64,000 nucleotides of DNA, from positions 23,397 to 87,396 of the forward strand of contig JBGSKQ010000117.1 in assembly GCA_041741095.1 (NCBI GenBank). Reading direction: 5' to 3'. Shown piece by piece: positions 1 to 9,021 of the stretch (its first letter is position 1; each line of letters begins with the position of its first letter). This stretch comes from UBA6168 sp041741095. Lineage in GTDB: Bacteria > Bacteroidota > Bacteroidia > Chitinophagales > Saprospiraceae. Below the pieces are notes generated by a model. That model saw only the letters and a program-made list of their open reading frames with translations, was not told the origin of the DNA and made no database searches. The position numbers and the translations under genes are program-made.

Positions 1-1
1 T

Positions 2-418
2 GGCCAAGGCAACAAATTGGTTATCAATACTTTACTTTCCGGCAATTACAACGGCAATGTCTATTTCACAGGCAAGCCCCAGTATAACGCCAATAAAAAC
101 CGCATCGAGATGACCGACATAGATTTTGAATTCAGCTCGAAAAAAGCCCTGATGAAAAGTGCCAGTTGGCTTTTCAAAGGCACTTTGAAAAAAAGTGTCC
201 AGGAAAGCCTCGATTTTTACCTGAAAGAAAACCTAGATGAAACCAAAAAAGCCATTCAGCAGGAATTTGAAAACTACGAAGTGGCGCAGGGCATCAACAT
301 GCACGGAAATTTAAAAGAACTGAATGTTTCGCATGTTTATATCGCCGCCGATGGCATCAAAGTAAGGATTGGGATGACCGGCAATTTGAACGTGGAGGTG
401 AAGGGGTTGGGGAGGTGA
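2..418 (+). CDS. DUF4403-type protein, C-terminal part (5' end outside window)
   Basis: The reading frame is open to the left edge, so only about the last 138 residues are visible and no start can be assigned. The visible part runs from a GNYNGNVYFTGKPQY stretch through a helix-rich segment (ASWLFKGTLKKSVQESLDFY) to a short beta-rich end. This pattern is what I associate with the C-terminus of DUF4403 proteins of Bacteroidota, which are large exported or envelope proteins of unknown function. No catalytic motif is visible. The gene is followed by a dispersed intergenic repeat and then by an unrelated SPFH gene. The family call is by pattern recognition only. Confidence 0.55.
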   Translation, partial: GQGNKLVINTLLSGNYNGNVYFTGKPQYNANKNRIEMTDIDFEFSSKKALMKSASWLFKGTLKKSVQESLDFYLKENLDETKKAIQQEFENYEVAQGINMHGNLKELNVSHVYIAADGIKVRIGMTGNLNVEVKGLGR

Positions 419-1047
419 GGTTTTTTTTAGTCTTCAGTCCACAGTCCGCAGTTTACAGCGCAGCGAGAATCCCGAACTTGCTTCGGGGCCGCAGCCTCCA
501 GTCCACGGGCAATTTATGTGGGCTTAAAAGTTGTGTTCAAGGTTTTGTGGGGGTCTTAGAGGTAGTTTTGGATGGCAAAATTTTTTTTCAAAAAATTTCC
601 ATTTGGTAGTTGACCTTTATTCAAAAAGCCTATACCTTGCCGCTATTAAAACATGGTAAAACGATACTGTGTATTTTAAAAGAAACGACCGCACAAGTAC
701 TAACTTTAATGTTTTGACTCAACATTTCTCACGTTAGGGTTTTGATTTGGAATGCGACTAGGGCGGGCCTCAACCGTTGACTTGTCCGGTTCCTTCCCTT
801 CCCCTTGACCGGGGTCGGCAGGGACGAGAGGATTACCGAAATCATTCCGACTGCCTTATCCATGATACCTGGGGTCTAAAACGCCTCACGTGCTTGTGTG
901 GTTTTTTTATTTCCTGCCTGTCCATCTTCCTACCTTTTTTGTCTTCTTGTCGTGTTTTTCAGGATTTTTGTGTAGAAATATCTGCCTTTTGGCCTGTTTT
1001 GATTAACTTTCCCCTGTTAATTCAATTTCATTATAAAAAATATAATC
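419..1047. other. Intergenic region, no gene seen
   Basis: About 630 bases separate the DUF4403-type gene from the SPFH gene. The left part holds the dispersed repeat at 428-506. The rest is low-complexity, T-rich sequence with no credible reading frame, tRNA or riboswitch that I can see. The promoter of the SPFH gene must lie near the right end, but I do not see a convincing TAnnTTTG box. Confidence 0.6.
428..506. repeat. Dispersed 'agtcttcagtcc' intergenic repeat with CCCGAA/TTCGGG hairpin
   Basis: The stretch is built of variants of agtcttcagtcc/acagtccgcag followed by the hairpin cccgaacttgcttcggg. A very similar block occurs at 13263-13347, with an inverted partial copy at 13435-13472 and a short relic near 59663. 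It is noncoding: a short open frame across it has no protein-like features. Confidence 0.7.
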
Positions 1048-1980
1048 ATGGATATCACATTGCTCATTCCTTTAGTCTTGGGTTTGTTTGTTTTGTCGTC
1101 GGGTCTGTTTACTGTCAAGCAACAAACTGCCGTTCTCGTGCAACGGCTTGGTAAGTTTCACAGCGTCCGTCATGCGGGGCTGCAGTTCAAGGTGCCTTTT
1201 GTGGATCTGATTGCTGGTAAAATCAGCCTGAAAATCCAGCAACTGGATGTTATGGTGGAAACGAAAACCAAGGACAATGTCTTTGTCGGGCTCAAAGTTT
1301 CCGTCCAATACCGCATCCTGGAAAACGCCATTTATGACGCATTTTACAAACTGCACAATCCAGGCGAACAGATTACGGCCTACATTTTCGATACCATCCG
1401 GGCCGAAGTCCCCAAAATGAAGCTCGATGATGTATTCGAGCGCAAGGACGACATTGCCCTGGCCATCCGCCGTGAGCTTTCAGAAGCGATGATGGAATAC
1501 GGCTACGATATCGTGAAGGCCCTTGTGACCGATATTGACCCTGCCGCAGAAGTGAAGCAGGCCATGAACCACATCAACGCCGCCGAACGCAGGAAAACTG
1601 CTGCAGAATACGAAGGCGAAGCGGAAAAAATCCGCATTGTGGCCAAAGCGAGGGCAGAAGCCGAAAGCAAACGCCTGCAAGGTCAGGGTATCGCCGACCA
1701 GCGCCGTGAAATTGCCAAGGGCCTGGAAGATAGTGTGGAAATGCTGAACAAAGTGGGCATCAATTCGCAGGAAGCATCTGCCCTAATTGTGATTACGCAG
1801 CACTACGACACCTTGCAATCGGTGGCCGAGCATTCAAAAAGTACCTTGATTTTATTGCCCAATGCACCCACGTCTGCCAGCGATATGCTGTCACACATGG
1901 TCACCTCGTTTACTGCCGCACAGGAGTTGCGTGACAATGCTAAAGTCACACCGGTGTTGGCAAATGGCAACAAAAATTAA
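1048..1980 (+). CDS. SPFH/Band 7 domain protein, HIR/stomatin-like
   Basis: This 310-residue membrane-anchored scaffold protein has one hydrophobic N-terminal segment (about residues 3-21). A Band 7/SPFH domain follows from about residue 22, with the typical VKQQTAVLVQRLGKF entry. A long charged coiled coil (about 170-235: NAAERRKTAAEYEGEAEKI) and a short C-terminal region complete it. The ending (ALIVITQHYDTLQSVAEHSK) is the arrangement seen in plant hypersensitive-induced-reaction proteins and their bacterial relatives rather than HflK/HflC. Such proteins form oligomeric rings and membrane microdomains; the actual client is unknown. No NfeD partner is adjacent, and the gene is closed by a strong terminator, so it looks monocistronic. 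Confidence 0.88.
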   Translation: MDITLLIPLVLGLFVLSSGLFTVKQQTAVLVQRLGKFHSVRHAGLQFKVPFVDLIAGKISLKIQQLDVMVETKTKDNVFVGLKVSVQYRILENAIYDAFYKLHNPGEQITAYIFDTIRAEVPKMKLDDVFERKDDIALAIRRELSEAMMEYGYDIVKALVTDIDPAAEVKQAMNHINAAERRKTAAEYEGEAEKIRIVAKARAEAESKRLQGQGIADQRREIAKGLEDSVEMLNKVGINSQEASALIVITQHYDTLQSVAEHSKSTLILLPNAPTSASDMLSHMVTSFTAAQELRDNAKVTPVLANGNKN

Positions 1981-2002
1981 TCATCTTTAAATACTTATAT
2001 TA

Positions 2003-2036
2003 AAAAGGCCCTGCAGCGCTGGTTGCAGGGCCTTTT
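2003..2036 (+). terminator. Rho-independent-type terminator of the SPFH gene
   Basis: A perfect 13-bp stem (aaaaggccctgca with tgcagggcctttt) and an 8-nt loop lie 22 bases after the stop codon. The arm ends in a run of T. Confidence 0.85.
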
Positions 2037-2184
2037 CATTTGCCAATGACTATCAAATTGCCAAAAACAATCCCATGCTTTAACGGCCTATTGAATTTAC
2101 TGCCTACTTTTGGCCACTCGATTTACCTTTCCTACCACTTCCCTTGAGCTGCCCAATTTCACTTTCCAATTTTATACAGGAACT

Positions 2185-5100
2185 ATGAAAAAAACTTTGA
2201 CTACTTTTTGCGGTGTGCTCTTTTTAACCAGCTTGTTTTCCCAACCCATCAACGACGATTGCAGTGGTCTGATAGATTTGGGAATAGCGCCCATCTGCCC
2301 TGTTCTGGACACCTTCGACAATGTGGACGCCACAACTTCAATAGCTTTTTCAAACGCTAATGATAACATCCCTACCTGTTATACGAGCGGCATTATCAAT
2401 CGGGATGTCTGGTTTTCTTTTACGGTGCCTGCGAGTGGCGACATCGTTGATTTTACGGTTATCCTCACCGGGGTGGACGGCCCAAACGGCAGCATCGTCC
2501 AGCCACAAATTGCGGTCTATCGGGGCGAATGTTTGTTGGATGAATTGCAGGAACTAGAATGCGCAGAATCGGCTTTGGGTGAAACTACCCTTGAAATGGA
2601 CCTGCTGCAACTCACCCCCGGCTTACCTTATTTCCTGCGCATCAGCGACTGGTCGGCCTCGGCTAACCCGAACTCGGGCGATTTTGTTTTGTGCATCAAA
2701 GAATTTGACCCTATTTACAACATGGGGGATGATGATTTTTCGGAATCCTGCGGCGGGACACTTTTTGACTCTGGAGGTCCTGATGGTAATTACAGCAACA
2801 ATGAAAATTTGACATTCACCATTTGCCCGCAAGAAACACACCAGTGCATTTCTATTGATTTGGTGGAATTCAACCTGGAAACTACGTTTGATTTTCTCTC
2901 CATATATGAGGGAATGAACGTGAGCGGTCAGCAAATCACCAATTTCACTTCATCGGGAAGCAATATAGAAATCCAAACATCGAGCAACTGTATCACGCTG
3001 CTTTTTGAATCAGATGTTTCTGCAAATGATACGGGATTTGAATTAACCTGGCAATGTTCACCGACACCATGTACCGTGCCCCCGCCCAGCAACTGCGGCA
3101 ATCCAACTGTCGTCGCTGCCCTACCCTATTCTGCCAGCAATTTGACCACTTGTAGCATGGTCAACAATATTACAAATAGCCCTTGTGGCGATGACGAATT
3201 TTTGAATACGGACGATGTGGTTTTTACCTATACTTCACCTGGCGACGAGTGCATTTCCATCGCCATCACGGGTTCCAATGAAGCAACGGGTGTCGCTATT
3301 TTTGACAATTGCCCCAACCTCGCCTCGAATTGCCTGGCCCAGGCGGGAGGCGGATTTGGCGATTTCGATCCAGTCATTCCTTCGACCTATTTGGAATTGC
3401 CCGGCACCTATTATATCGTGGTGGACAATGGATTTTATTGCACTGATTTTAATATTGATGTTCAGCAAGTTACCTGTCCCGTGGTGTTTCCTTCGCCAGC
3501 CTTTTGCGAAGATGCACTGCCGCTGAATGGTTGTCAAGCCAATGGCAATACATTGCCCGCCATTATTAGCGTTGCTCCAGGACTTGGTGATGAAAATGCC
3601 ATCATAGAAGGGGTGAACGATGGTTGTTGGGGCGCCTTTGATCCGCCCAATTTTTCGTGGTTTATTTTTCAGGCGCAAGTAGATGGGGAATTTGGATTTA
3701 TAGTCGAATCATACAATCCCGATGAGGCATCAGATATAGATTTCCAGGTGTGGGGGCCTATTGAAACGGTTGAAGAAATTTGCGATTTTACATTAGAAAA
3801 CCAACCGGAGAGAAGTTCTTATGCTGCTGGTGCAGATCCCACAGGCTTGGCCAATATTCACCCAATTACAAATCTGCCAGTAACCGATGTTTGCGAGGAT
3901 GCAGGCGGCGATGATTTTGTCTCAACCTTGCCTGTGATAGCAGGCAAGTGGTACGTCGTTCTGATAAATGACTATGGTGAAGCAATTACCAGCGGAGCTG
4001 TTTCCATAGATTTTGGAGGAACAACGCAAGGCGTCCTTGACCCATTTTCGTTAGATATTGAAGTCTCCAACGATACTTTCGTATGTCCTGGCCAATCGGT
4101 GCAACTCATGGCAGATGGGGGCGAAGTATATGACTGGTTTCCCAATACAGGTTTAAGTTGCTCCAATTGCCCCAATCCAATTGCCACTGTCAATTCGGAA
4201 ACCAACTATAATGTTGCTATTCATACTGTTTGTCAGGCGGATACATTTCAAGTGAAAGTTGGCATTTTGACGGTGGATGCTGGGCCAGATTTGACCGTTT
4301 GTTTGGGCGAACAAATCCAGATTTTGGCGGGTAGCAATTTCGCAAATATCCAATGGGAATGGGCAGGCGAGACCAGTTTTCTGAGTTGCACAGATTGCGC
4401 CGATCCTATCCTGACAGCCAATTCGGCGGGGGATTTTGAATTTATTGTCATAGTTGTAGGCCCAAATTGCACATATAGCGATACCATGATGCTGCATGTA
4501 TTGCCCAACGCTGCCCCCAGCTATCAAATCAGTGAGGATAAACAACTTTGTTTGGGAGAAACGGTTTCACTCGGCGGACAGGCTACATCGGGCGTGGATT
4601 ATTCCTGGACTTCCATTCCAGCGGGATTTTTTTCCGATATTGCCAATCCAATTGATACACCCACACAGTCTATTGTATATTATTTAGAATTAAACAACGG
4701 CGATTGCCCATTGCCGTCTTTTGATAGTGTGGTGGTCGTGGTTTCAGAAAAACCAATTATTCAAGTTGCCAATGATATGGAATTGTGTTTGGGCGAATCA
4801 ACCGTATTGGGAAGTACAATTGCGGAGTCTGGTGTTATTTACGAATGGTCGCCAAGCATTGGTTTGAATAACCCAAATATCGCCAATCCAATTGCCTCGC
4901 CCGCTCAAAGTACCCAGTATATATTGACAGCCAATAGAAATGGGTGCCTGATACAAGATACTGTCCAAATAAACGTCATCATCATTGATGTAAATGTCAC
5001 TTCCCCCGATACGGTGGGTATTTGTGCAGGAACAAGTGTCACATTATCAGCTACATCATTGCCGAATGGAACTACCATCAATTGGACTCCCAATGATGGC

Positions 5101-6537
5101 TCGCTCAGCGACAGCACTGGCGTCAATGTAATAGCATCTCCTGCTACGCCAACGAGTTACATTGCTACTGTGTCCGTGCCGGGTTGTATAAAAATGGACA
5201 CGGTATATATTGGGGTAGATTCCTTGCCTTATGATTTGGATATTATGCCTTTAGATAGCCACGTATGCAAAGGCGAAATAGTTTATTTAACTTCCACAAC
5301 TTATGAACCGTCACAATTTCCCAGCATCGTTTTCCAATGGTTGGAAGGTAATGGGCAGTTGACGCCAGACTCACTTTATAACATGGTCGTGCAGCCAGAT
5401 ACGACCACGGAATACCAGCGAATTGCAACCAATGGTTTTTGCAGCGACACTTCATCCGTGACGGTTTTTGTCAATACAATTCCGCAAATTGAAATCACTC
5501 CATCTATTGAGTTCATTTGCCAGGGAGAATCTGTCCAATTGCAAATCTCCAGTGATTCTGTGCTTACAAGTTTTAGTTGGTCGCCTTCGGAGAGCTTGAG
5601 TTGTACAGATTGCAGCAGTCCTACTGCCATGCCAGACACAAGCACGACCTATACGGTGGCGGCGCAGTTTGGGGAACAATGTCCTGGCATTGTAACAGCC
5701 TCTGTAACGATTGAAGTTTTGCCCGGTTTTGAACTAATTGTTCCCGATATGGTAGAGGGTACCCAAGGGGAATTAGTGACCATTGAAGCGACGGTTTTAC
5801 CGATGTCACCTACCTACAGCTATGAATGGCGGCATGGAAGCACCGGCATAGGCACGGAGGCCAGTGTGGTAGTAAGCAGTTGTTTTTCAACAACTTATGA
5901 AGTAATAGCGACTGATGAAAATGGCTGTACCCAAACAGATTCCGTTTTCCTAAACGTAACGAATGGTTTTACAATAAACAAGATCAATTATTTCAACCTA
6001 TCGCAAAATACAACCGAAATATTCGAAGGCCAGGAAATGGGCTTTAGCGTGACAACCGATCCGACGGTATTGCCTGGAGCTAATTATGAATGGTATTTCA
6101 ATGGCCAACTGGTCGGAACAACCACCGATTCAATTTTTGAATCCATCCATGCGCCGGAAGTAGATAGCGATTCGCTTTTTAAACTAAAAGTAATTATTAC
6201 ATCAAGCGAAGGTTGCCAATTAAGCGATTCTATTTTAGTGAATATATTGAACAATCCAGTGGAAATGCCGAATGCCTTTTCACCCAATAATGACGGCACC
6301 AACGACCGTTTTTTTCCTGTAACAAAGGTGCCCATTACCGTTTTGGAATTCAAAATATGGAACCGATGGGGCGACTTGGTTTATGACAATGAAGATGGCA
6401 TAGATGGCTGGGATGGCCAGCAAAAATCAGAGGATTCACCTTCCGATGTTTATGTCTATTTTGTTGTTTTTGAAATAAGCGGCGGCACAGAAGGAGCACA
6501 AAAACCTTTAAAAGGAGATGTGACATTGTTGCGTTAA
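2185..6537 (+). CDS. Giant secreted T9SS type B protein with CUB and Ig-like repeats
   Basis: The protein has about 1450 residues. The ATG at 2185 is preferred over an upstream in-frame TTG because it begins a clean signal peptide (MKKTLTTFCGVLFLTSLFSQ). A CUB-like domain sits around residues 210-300 (FDSGGPDGNYSNNENLTF ... FDFLSIYEG). From about 640 to 1230 there are repeated Cys-paired Ig/PKD-like modules of 80-100 residues, each carrying 'VCLGEQIQ/LCLGETVSLGG'-type strands. The end is the gliding-motility-associated C-terminal domain (MPNAFSPNNDGTNDRFFPV ... WNRWGDLVYD ... GWDG), a T9SS type B sorting signal. The product is therefore exported and surface-attached or released, probably as an adhesin or matrix protein. 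No enzymatic motif is visible. It is preceded by a terminator and followed by a hairpin repeat, so it is likely transcribed alone. Confidence 0.88.
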   Translation: MKKTLTTFCGVLFLTSLFSQPINDDCSGLIDLGIAPICPVLDTFDNVDATTSIAFSNANDNIPTCYTSGIINRDVWFSFTVPASGDIVDFTVILTGVDGPNGSIVQPQIAVYRGECLLDELQELECAESALGETTLEMDLLQLTPGLPYFLRISDWSASANPNSGDFVLCIKEFDPIYNMGDDDFSESCGGTLFDSGGPDGNYSNNENLTFTICPQETHQCISIDLVEFNLETTFDFLSIYEGMNVSGQQITNFTSSGSNIEIQTSSNCITLLFESDVSANDTGFELTWQCSPTPCTVPPPSNCGNPTVVAALPYSASNLTTCSMVNNITNSPCGDDEFLNTDDVVFTYTSPGDECISIAITGSNEATGVAIFDNCPNLASNCLAQAGGGFGDFDPVIPSTYLELPGTYYIVVDNGFYCTDFNIDVQQVTCPVVFPSPAFCEDALPLNGCQANGNTLPAIISVAPGLGDENAIIEGVNDGCWGAFDPPNFSWFIFQAQVDGEFGFIVESYNPDEASDIDFQVWGPIETVEEICDFTLENQPERSSYAAGADPTGLANIHPITNLPVTDVCEDAGGDDFVSTLPVIAGKWYVVLINDYGEAITSGAVSIDFGGTTQGVLDPFSLDIEVSNDTFVCPGQSVQLMADGGEVYDWFPNTGLSCSNCPNPIATVNSETNYNVAIHTVCQADTFQVKVGILTVDAGPDLTVCLGEQIQILAGSNFANIQWEWAGETSFLSCTDCADPILTANSAGDFEFIVIVVGPNCTYSDTMMLHVLPNAAPSYQISEDKQLCLGETVSLGGQATSGVDYSWTSIPAGFFSDIANPIDTPTQSIVYYLELNNGDCPLPSFDSVVVVVSEKPIIQVANDMELCLGESTVLGSTIAESGVIYEWSPSIGLNNPNIANPIASPAQSTQYILTANRNGCLIQDTVQINVIIIDVNVTSPDTVGICAGTSVTLSATSLPNGTTINWTPNDGSLSDSTGVNVIASPATPTSYIATVSVPGCIKMDTVYIGVDSLPYDLDIMPLDSHVCKGEIVYLTSTTYEPSQFPSIVFQWLEGNGQLTPDSLYNMVVQPDTTTEYQRIATNGFCSDTSSVTVFVNTIPQIEITPSIEFICQGESVQLQISSDSVLTSFSWSPSESLSCTDCSSPTAMPDTSTTYTVAAQFGEQCPGIVTASVTIEVLPGFELIVPDMVEGTQGELVTIEATVLPMSPTYSYEWRHGSTGIGTEASVVVSSCFSTTYEVIATDENGCTQTDSVFLNVTNGFTINKINYFNLSQNTTEIFEGQEMGFSVTTDPTVLPGANYEWYFNGQLVGTTTDSIFESIHAPEVDSDSLFKLKVIITSSEGCQLSDSILVNILNNPVEMPNAFSPNNDGTNDRFFPVTKVPITVLEFKIWNRWGDLVYDNEDGIDGWDGQQKSEDSPSDVYVYFVVFEISGGTEGAQKPLKGDVTLLR

Positions 6538-6574
6538 GCCGATTTTAGTATAGTTCAAAAAATAAATTCGGCAC

Positions 6575-6607
6575 AACGTCGTCGGGGTTTCGAACCCCGA
6601 CGACGTT
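6575..6607. repeat. Perfect 15-bp inverted repeat with 3-nt loop
   Basis: The arms aacgtcgtcggggtt and aaccccgacgacgtt flank the loop tcg, 37 bases after the stop of the giant T9SS gene. There is no T-run, so it is more likely a REP-like or fold-back element than a standard terminator. It could still stop transcription. Confidence 0.75.
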
Positions 6608-6699
6608 TAGTCCAACGAAATCAGGAAGATATTTTTTCATCGTTACTAATTCTTTTCTAAAAAATCTTTCCTAACCAAGCCCTTTCCCATAAACCTTTC

Positions 6700-6707
6700 T
6701 ATGTTTG
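6700..6707 (+). promoter_or_regulatory. Candidate Bacteroidota -7 promoter box (TATGTTTG)
   Basis: TATGTTTG fits the TAnnTTTG -7 consensus of Bacteroidota. It lies 5 bases before the first pairing base of the cobalamin riboswitch, which places the transcript start where the aptamer begins. No clear -33 TTTG box is present. Confidence 0.5.
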
Positions 6708-6712
6708 CCCCG

Positions 6713-6948
6713 CATTGGTGATGGGCTGTAAAGTCGGCCTATCTTAATAGGGAATCCGGTGAAAATCCGGAACAGTCCCCGCTGCTGTAAGTCCATTGAA
6801 GTTTTTGGCAAATGCCACTGGGAAAAATTGGCCACTGGTCAATGATTGTCTTTTTGACAAATTTAAAAAGACCATTATTGAAAAGACCAACATGCAAATT
6901 TACCTGGGAAGGCGCCAAAAACAGGACGAGTCAGAAGACCTGCCAATG
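6713..6948 (+). promoter_or_regulatory. Cobalamin (vitamin B12) riboswitch
   Basis: The conserved core taatagggaatccggtgaaaa ... ccccgctgctgtaagt is readable at about 6744-6793. The conserved 3' element gagtcagaagacctgcc is at 6928-6944, and the two match the classic btuB-leader B12 aptamer. A closing helix P1 can be drawn between cattgg (6713-6718) and ccaatg (6943-6948). It precedes a TonB receptor and a DUF4465 gene, so binding of adenosylcobalamin or a related cobamide should lower expression of B12 uptake. A long variable arm lies between the two conserved parts. Confidence 0.93.
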
Positions 6949-7063
6949 TTCCATTTTCATTCAGGCTTTCGGAGGAAAGGCCAGGGATGGAGCGTTGTAG
7001 CAGCTTTTGGCTGAACCGCCTTTTCGCAAAAGGTCTTTTCCTGATTCCTACCTACACGTTTCA

Positions 7064-7095
7064 ACCTGCCGCTTCCCCAAGCCCTCAAGGCAGGT
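7064..7095 (+). promoter_or_regulatory. Candidate riboswitch expression-platform hairpin next to the start codon
   Basis: acctgcc (7064-7070) can pair with ggcaggt (7089-7095), which ends three bases before the ATG of the TonB receptor. This would bury the initiation region. The same heptamer acctgcc also forms the 3' end of the aptamer (6938-6944), so ggcaggt has two mutually exclusive partners. A smaller hairpin (cctttt/aaaagg) lies at 7019-7033. Confidence 0.5.
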
Positions 7096-7098
7096 GCA

Positions 7099-8997
7099 AT
7101 GTCCAATGTCTTAAAATTGTCCCTTTTAGTTTGGCTGTTAGGCAGCCATGCGATGCTTTTTGGGCAAAACGACAGTATCCGAATCCTGCCGCAAGTGGAA
7201 GTTAAGGCAAACAGCATCCGGTATGCCCCCATTGGCAGTAGCGGACTTGCTTTTGATAAAAACACCTTTCAAAAACTGAATATTACCAGCGTCGCCGAAA
7301 TGTTGGGGCGGGAAAGCGGAGTGTTTATTAAAAGCTACGGGCCAGGCAGTTTGGCTACCAGTTCCGTGCGGGGCGGCAGCGCCAGCCATACTGCGCTCGT
7401 GTGGAACGGCTTTCCCATCCAAAGCCCCATGCTTGGCCAGCTTGACCTTTCCCTGTTGCCCTCCTATTTTATGGATGAAGCCGCTTTGACGACGGGTGGC
7501 GGCAGTGCCGTCTGGGGCAGCGGGGCTATTGGGGGTGTCATTTCCTTAAGAAGCGAGTCAGCGCTTGAACGGGAGGGTTTGACAGGCCAATGGCAATCGT
7601 CGCTCGGCAGCTTTGGATGGTTGGGGCAGCAGGCCAAATTTCAGTTTAAACATAAAAAACTCGCCGGCACCTTCCGTTTTTTCCACCAGGAAGCGGCCAA
7701 CGATTTTCAGTTTACCATCGCCAATCAACCCAAAAAACAAAGCCACGCTGCTTTTTCACAGCAGGGTTTCATGCAAAATCTATTGTGGCAAATCACTGAT
7801 AAACAGTCACTTGCAGCGCATTTTTGGTGGCAGGATTCCGACCGGGAAATTCCGCCGACCACCACCCAAAACCGTAGCAAGGCCGAGCAGTTTGACAAAA
7901 TATTTCGCTCTGCTTTGGAGTGGAAACGGCTGGGAAACAACAGCATTATCACTGCCAAAACTGCTTTTTTTCAGGAGGAAATTGACTACCGGGACAGCCT
8001 CTCCGGCGTGTTTGATCTGACAAAATTCCAAACTGGCATCGGTGAACTGGAAGCCCAATGGCAGCCTTTTCGACATGGCAGTCTTTTATTTGGTTTCAAT
8101 CAGAGCTTTACCAAGGCAGAGGCCGAAGCTTACGGCAAGGTTGCAAGCCAAGAGCAAACGGCCTTTTTGACAGGTTTCCGTTTTGAAAAAAAGCGATGGA
8201 AAGCTCAATTGGACGGCAGGACAGAACATTTGGATGGCAGGTGGCTACCATTTATACCCTCTTTGGGATTGGAGTGGAACCCACATAAACAATTGATTGT
8301 CAAAGGAAAAATAGCCCGCAACTACCGCTACCCCACCCTCAACGACCGCTTTTGGCAACCGGGCGGCAACCCCGATTTGTTGCCGGAACAAGGCTGGTCG
8401 GAGGAAATAACGCTGCGGCCAAGCATATTAAGCAACGATAAAAAACAGCTCGATTATCAAATCACCGTATTCAACCGCCTGATAAAAAACTGGATTTTAT
8501 GGGCCATCCAACCTGGGGAAATATACTATTCGCCGAGCAATGTGGCAGAAGTATGGAGCCGGGGCATTGAGCAGCAATTGAATTTTAGCGCAACTATTGG
8601 CCCATCTATTTTGATGGTAAAAATTGGCTACGATTACATCCGCAGCACCAATCAAAAAGACATCCAAAGCCCCGCCCTGAAAGCGGGCGAGCAACTCATT
8701 TATGTACCTGAACACCAAGCATTTGGAACTCTGAATTGGCATTTTAAAAAATGGCAAATCAATTATCAGCACCGATATACCGGCCCGGTGAGTACGCAAA
8801 CTGAAGCGTTGAACGCTTATCAATTGGGTTACTTTTTTTTGGAAAAGGAATTCCCCATCCGGCCAGTAACTGCAAGGCTTTCTTTTTACCTGGACAATAT
8901 ATGGGACGCCAATTACAGAGTAGTCGAGCGGCGGCCCATGCCTGGGCGGAGTTTTAGGATTGGCCTTTCCATAGATTTTGAGAAATACAAACCATAA
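7099..8997 (+). CDS. BtuB-like TonB-dependent cobalamin receptor
   Basis: This 632-residue outer-membrane receptor has an N-terminal signal peptide (MSNVLKLSLLVWLLGSHAMLFG). A plug domain spans about residues 55-160 (SVAEMLGRESGVFIKSYGPG ... TTGGGSAVWGSGAIGGVI), and a beta-barrel runs to the C-terminus. The cobalamin riboswitch directly upstream makes vitamin B12 or a cobinamide precursor the likely substrate, taken up with energy from TonB-ExbBD. Only 24 bases separate it from the DUF4465 gene, so the two are probably co-transcribed. No BtuCDF transporter is in the window. Length is normal for BtuB-type receptors. Substrate assignment rests on the riboswitch, since the protein alone says only TonB receptor. 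Confidence 0.9.
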   Translation: MSNVLKLSLLVWLLGSHAMLFGQNDSIRILPQVEVKANSIRYAPIGSSGLAFDKNTFQKLNITSVAEMLGRESGVFIKSYGPGSLATSSVRGGSASHTALVWNGFPIQSPMLGQLDLSLLPSYFMDEAALTTGGGSAVWGSGAIGGVISLRSESALEREGLTGQWQSSLGSFGWLGQQAKFQFKHKKLAGTFRFFHQEAANDFQFTIANQPKKQSHAAFSQQGFMQNLLWQITDKQSLAAHFWWQDSDREIPPTTTQNRSKAEQFDKIFRSALEWKRLGNNSIITAKTAFFQEEIDYRDSLSGVFDLTKFQTGIGELEAQWQPFRHGSLLFGFNQSFTKAEAEAYGKVASQEQTAFLTGFRFEKKRWKAQLDGRTEHLDGRWLPFIPSLGLEWNPHKQLIVKGKIARNYRYPTLNDRFWQPGGNPDLLPEQGWSEEITLRPSILSNDKKQLDYQITVFNRLIKNWILWAIQPGEIYYSPSNVAEVWSRGIEQQLNFSATIGPSILMVKIGYDYIRSTNQKDIQSPALKAGEQLIYVPEHQAFGTLNWHFKKWQINYQHRYTGPVSTQTEALNAYQLGYFFLEKEFPIRPVTARLSFYLDNIWDANYRVVERRPMPGRSFRIGLSIDFEKYKP

Positions 8998-9021
8998 CAT
9001 TCACCCATAAAATGATTTTTT

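Noticed and set aside
2110..2184. Upstream TTG start for the giant T9SS type B protein
   Set aside because: It would place 25 residues before a perfect signal peptide; the ATG at 2185 explains export.
6587..6599. ggtttcgaacccc as a tRNA T-arm
   Set aside because: The sequence is part of a perfect 15-bp hairpin; no anticodon or acceptor stem can be drawn around it.
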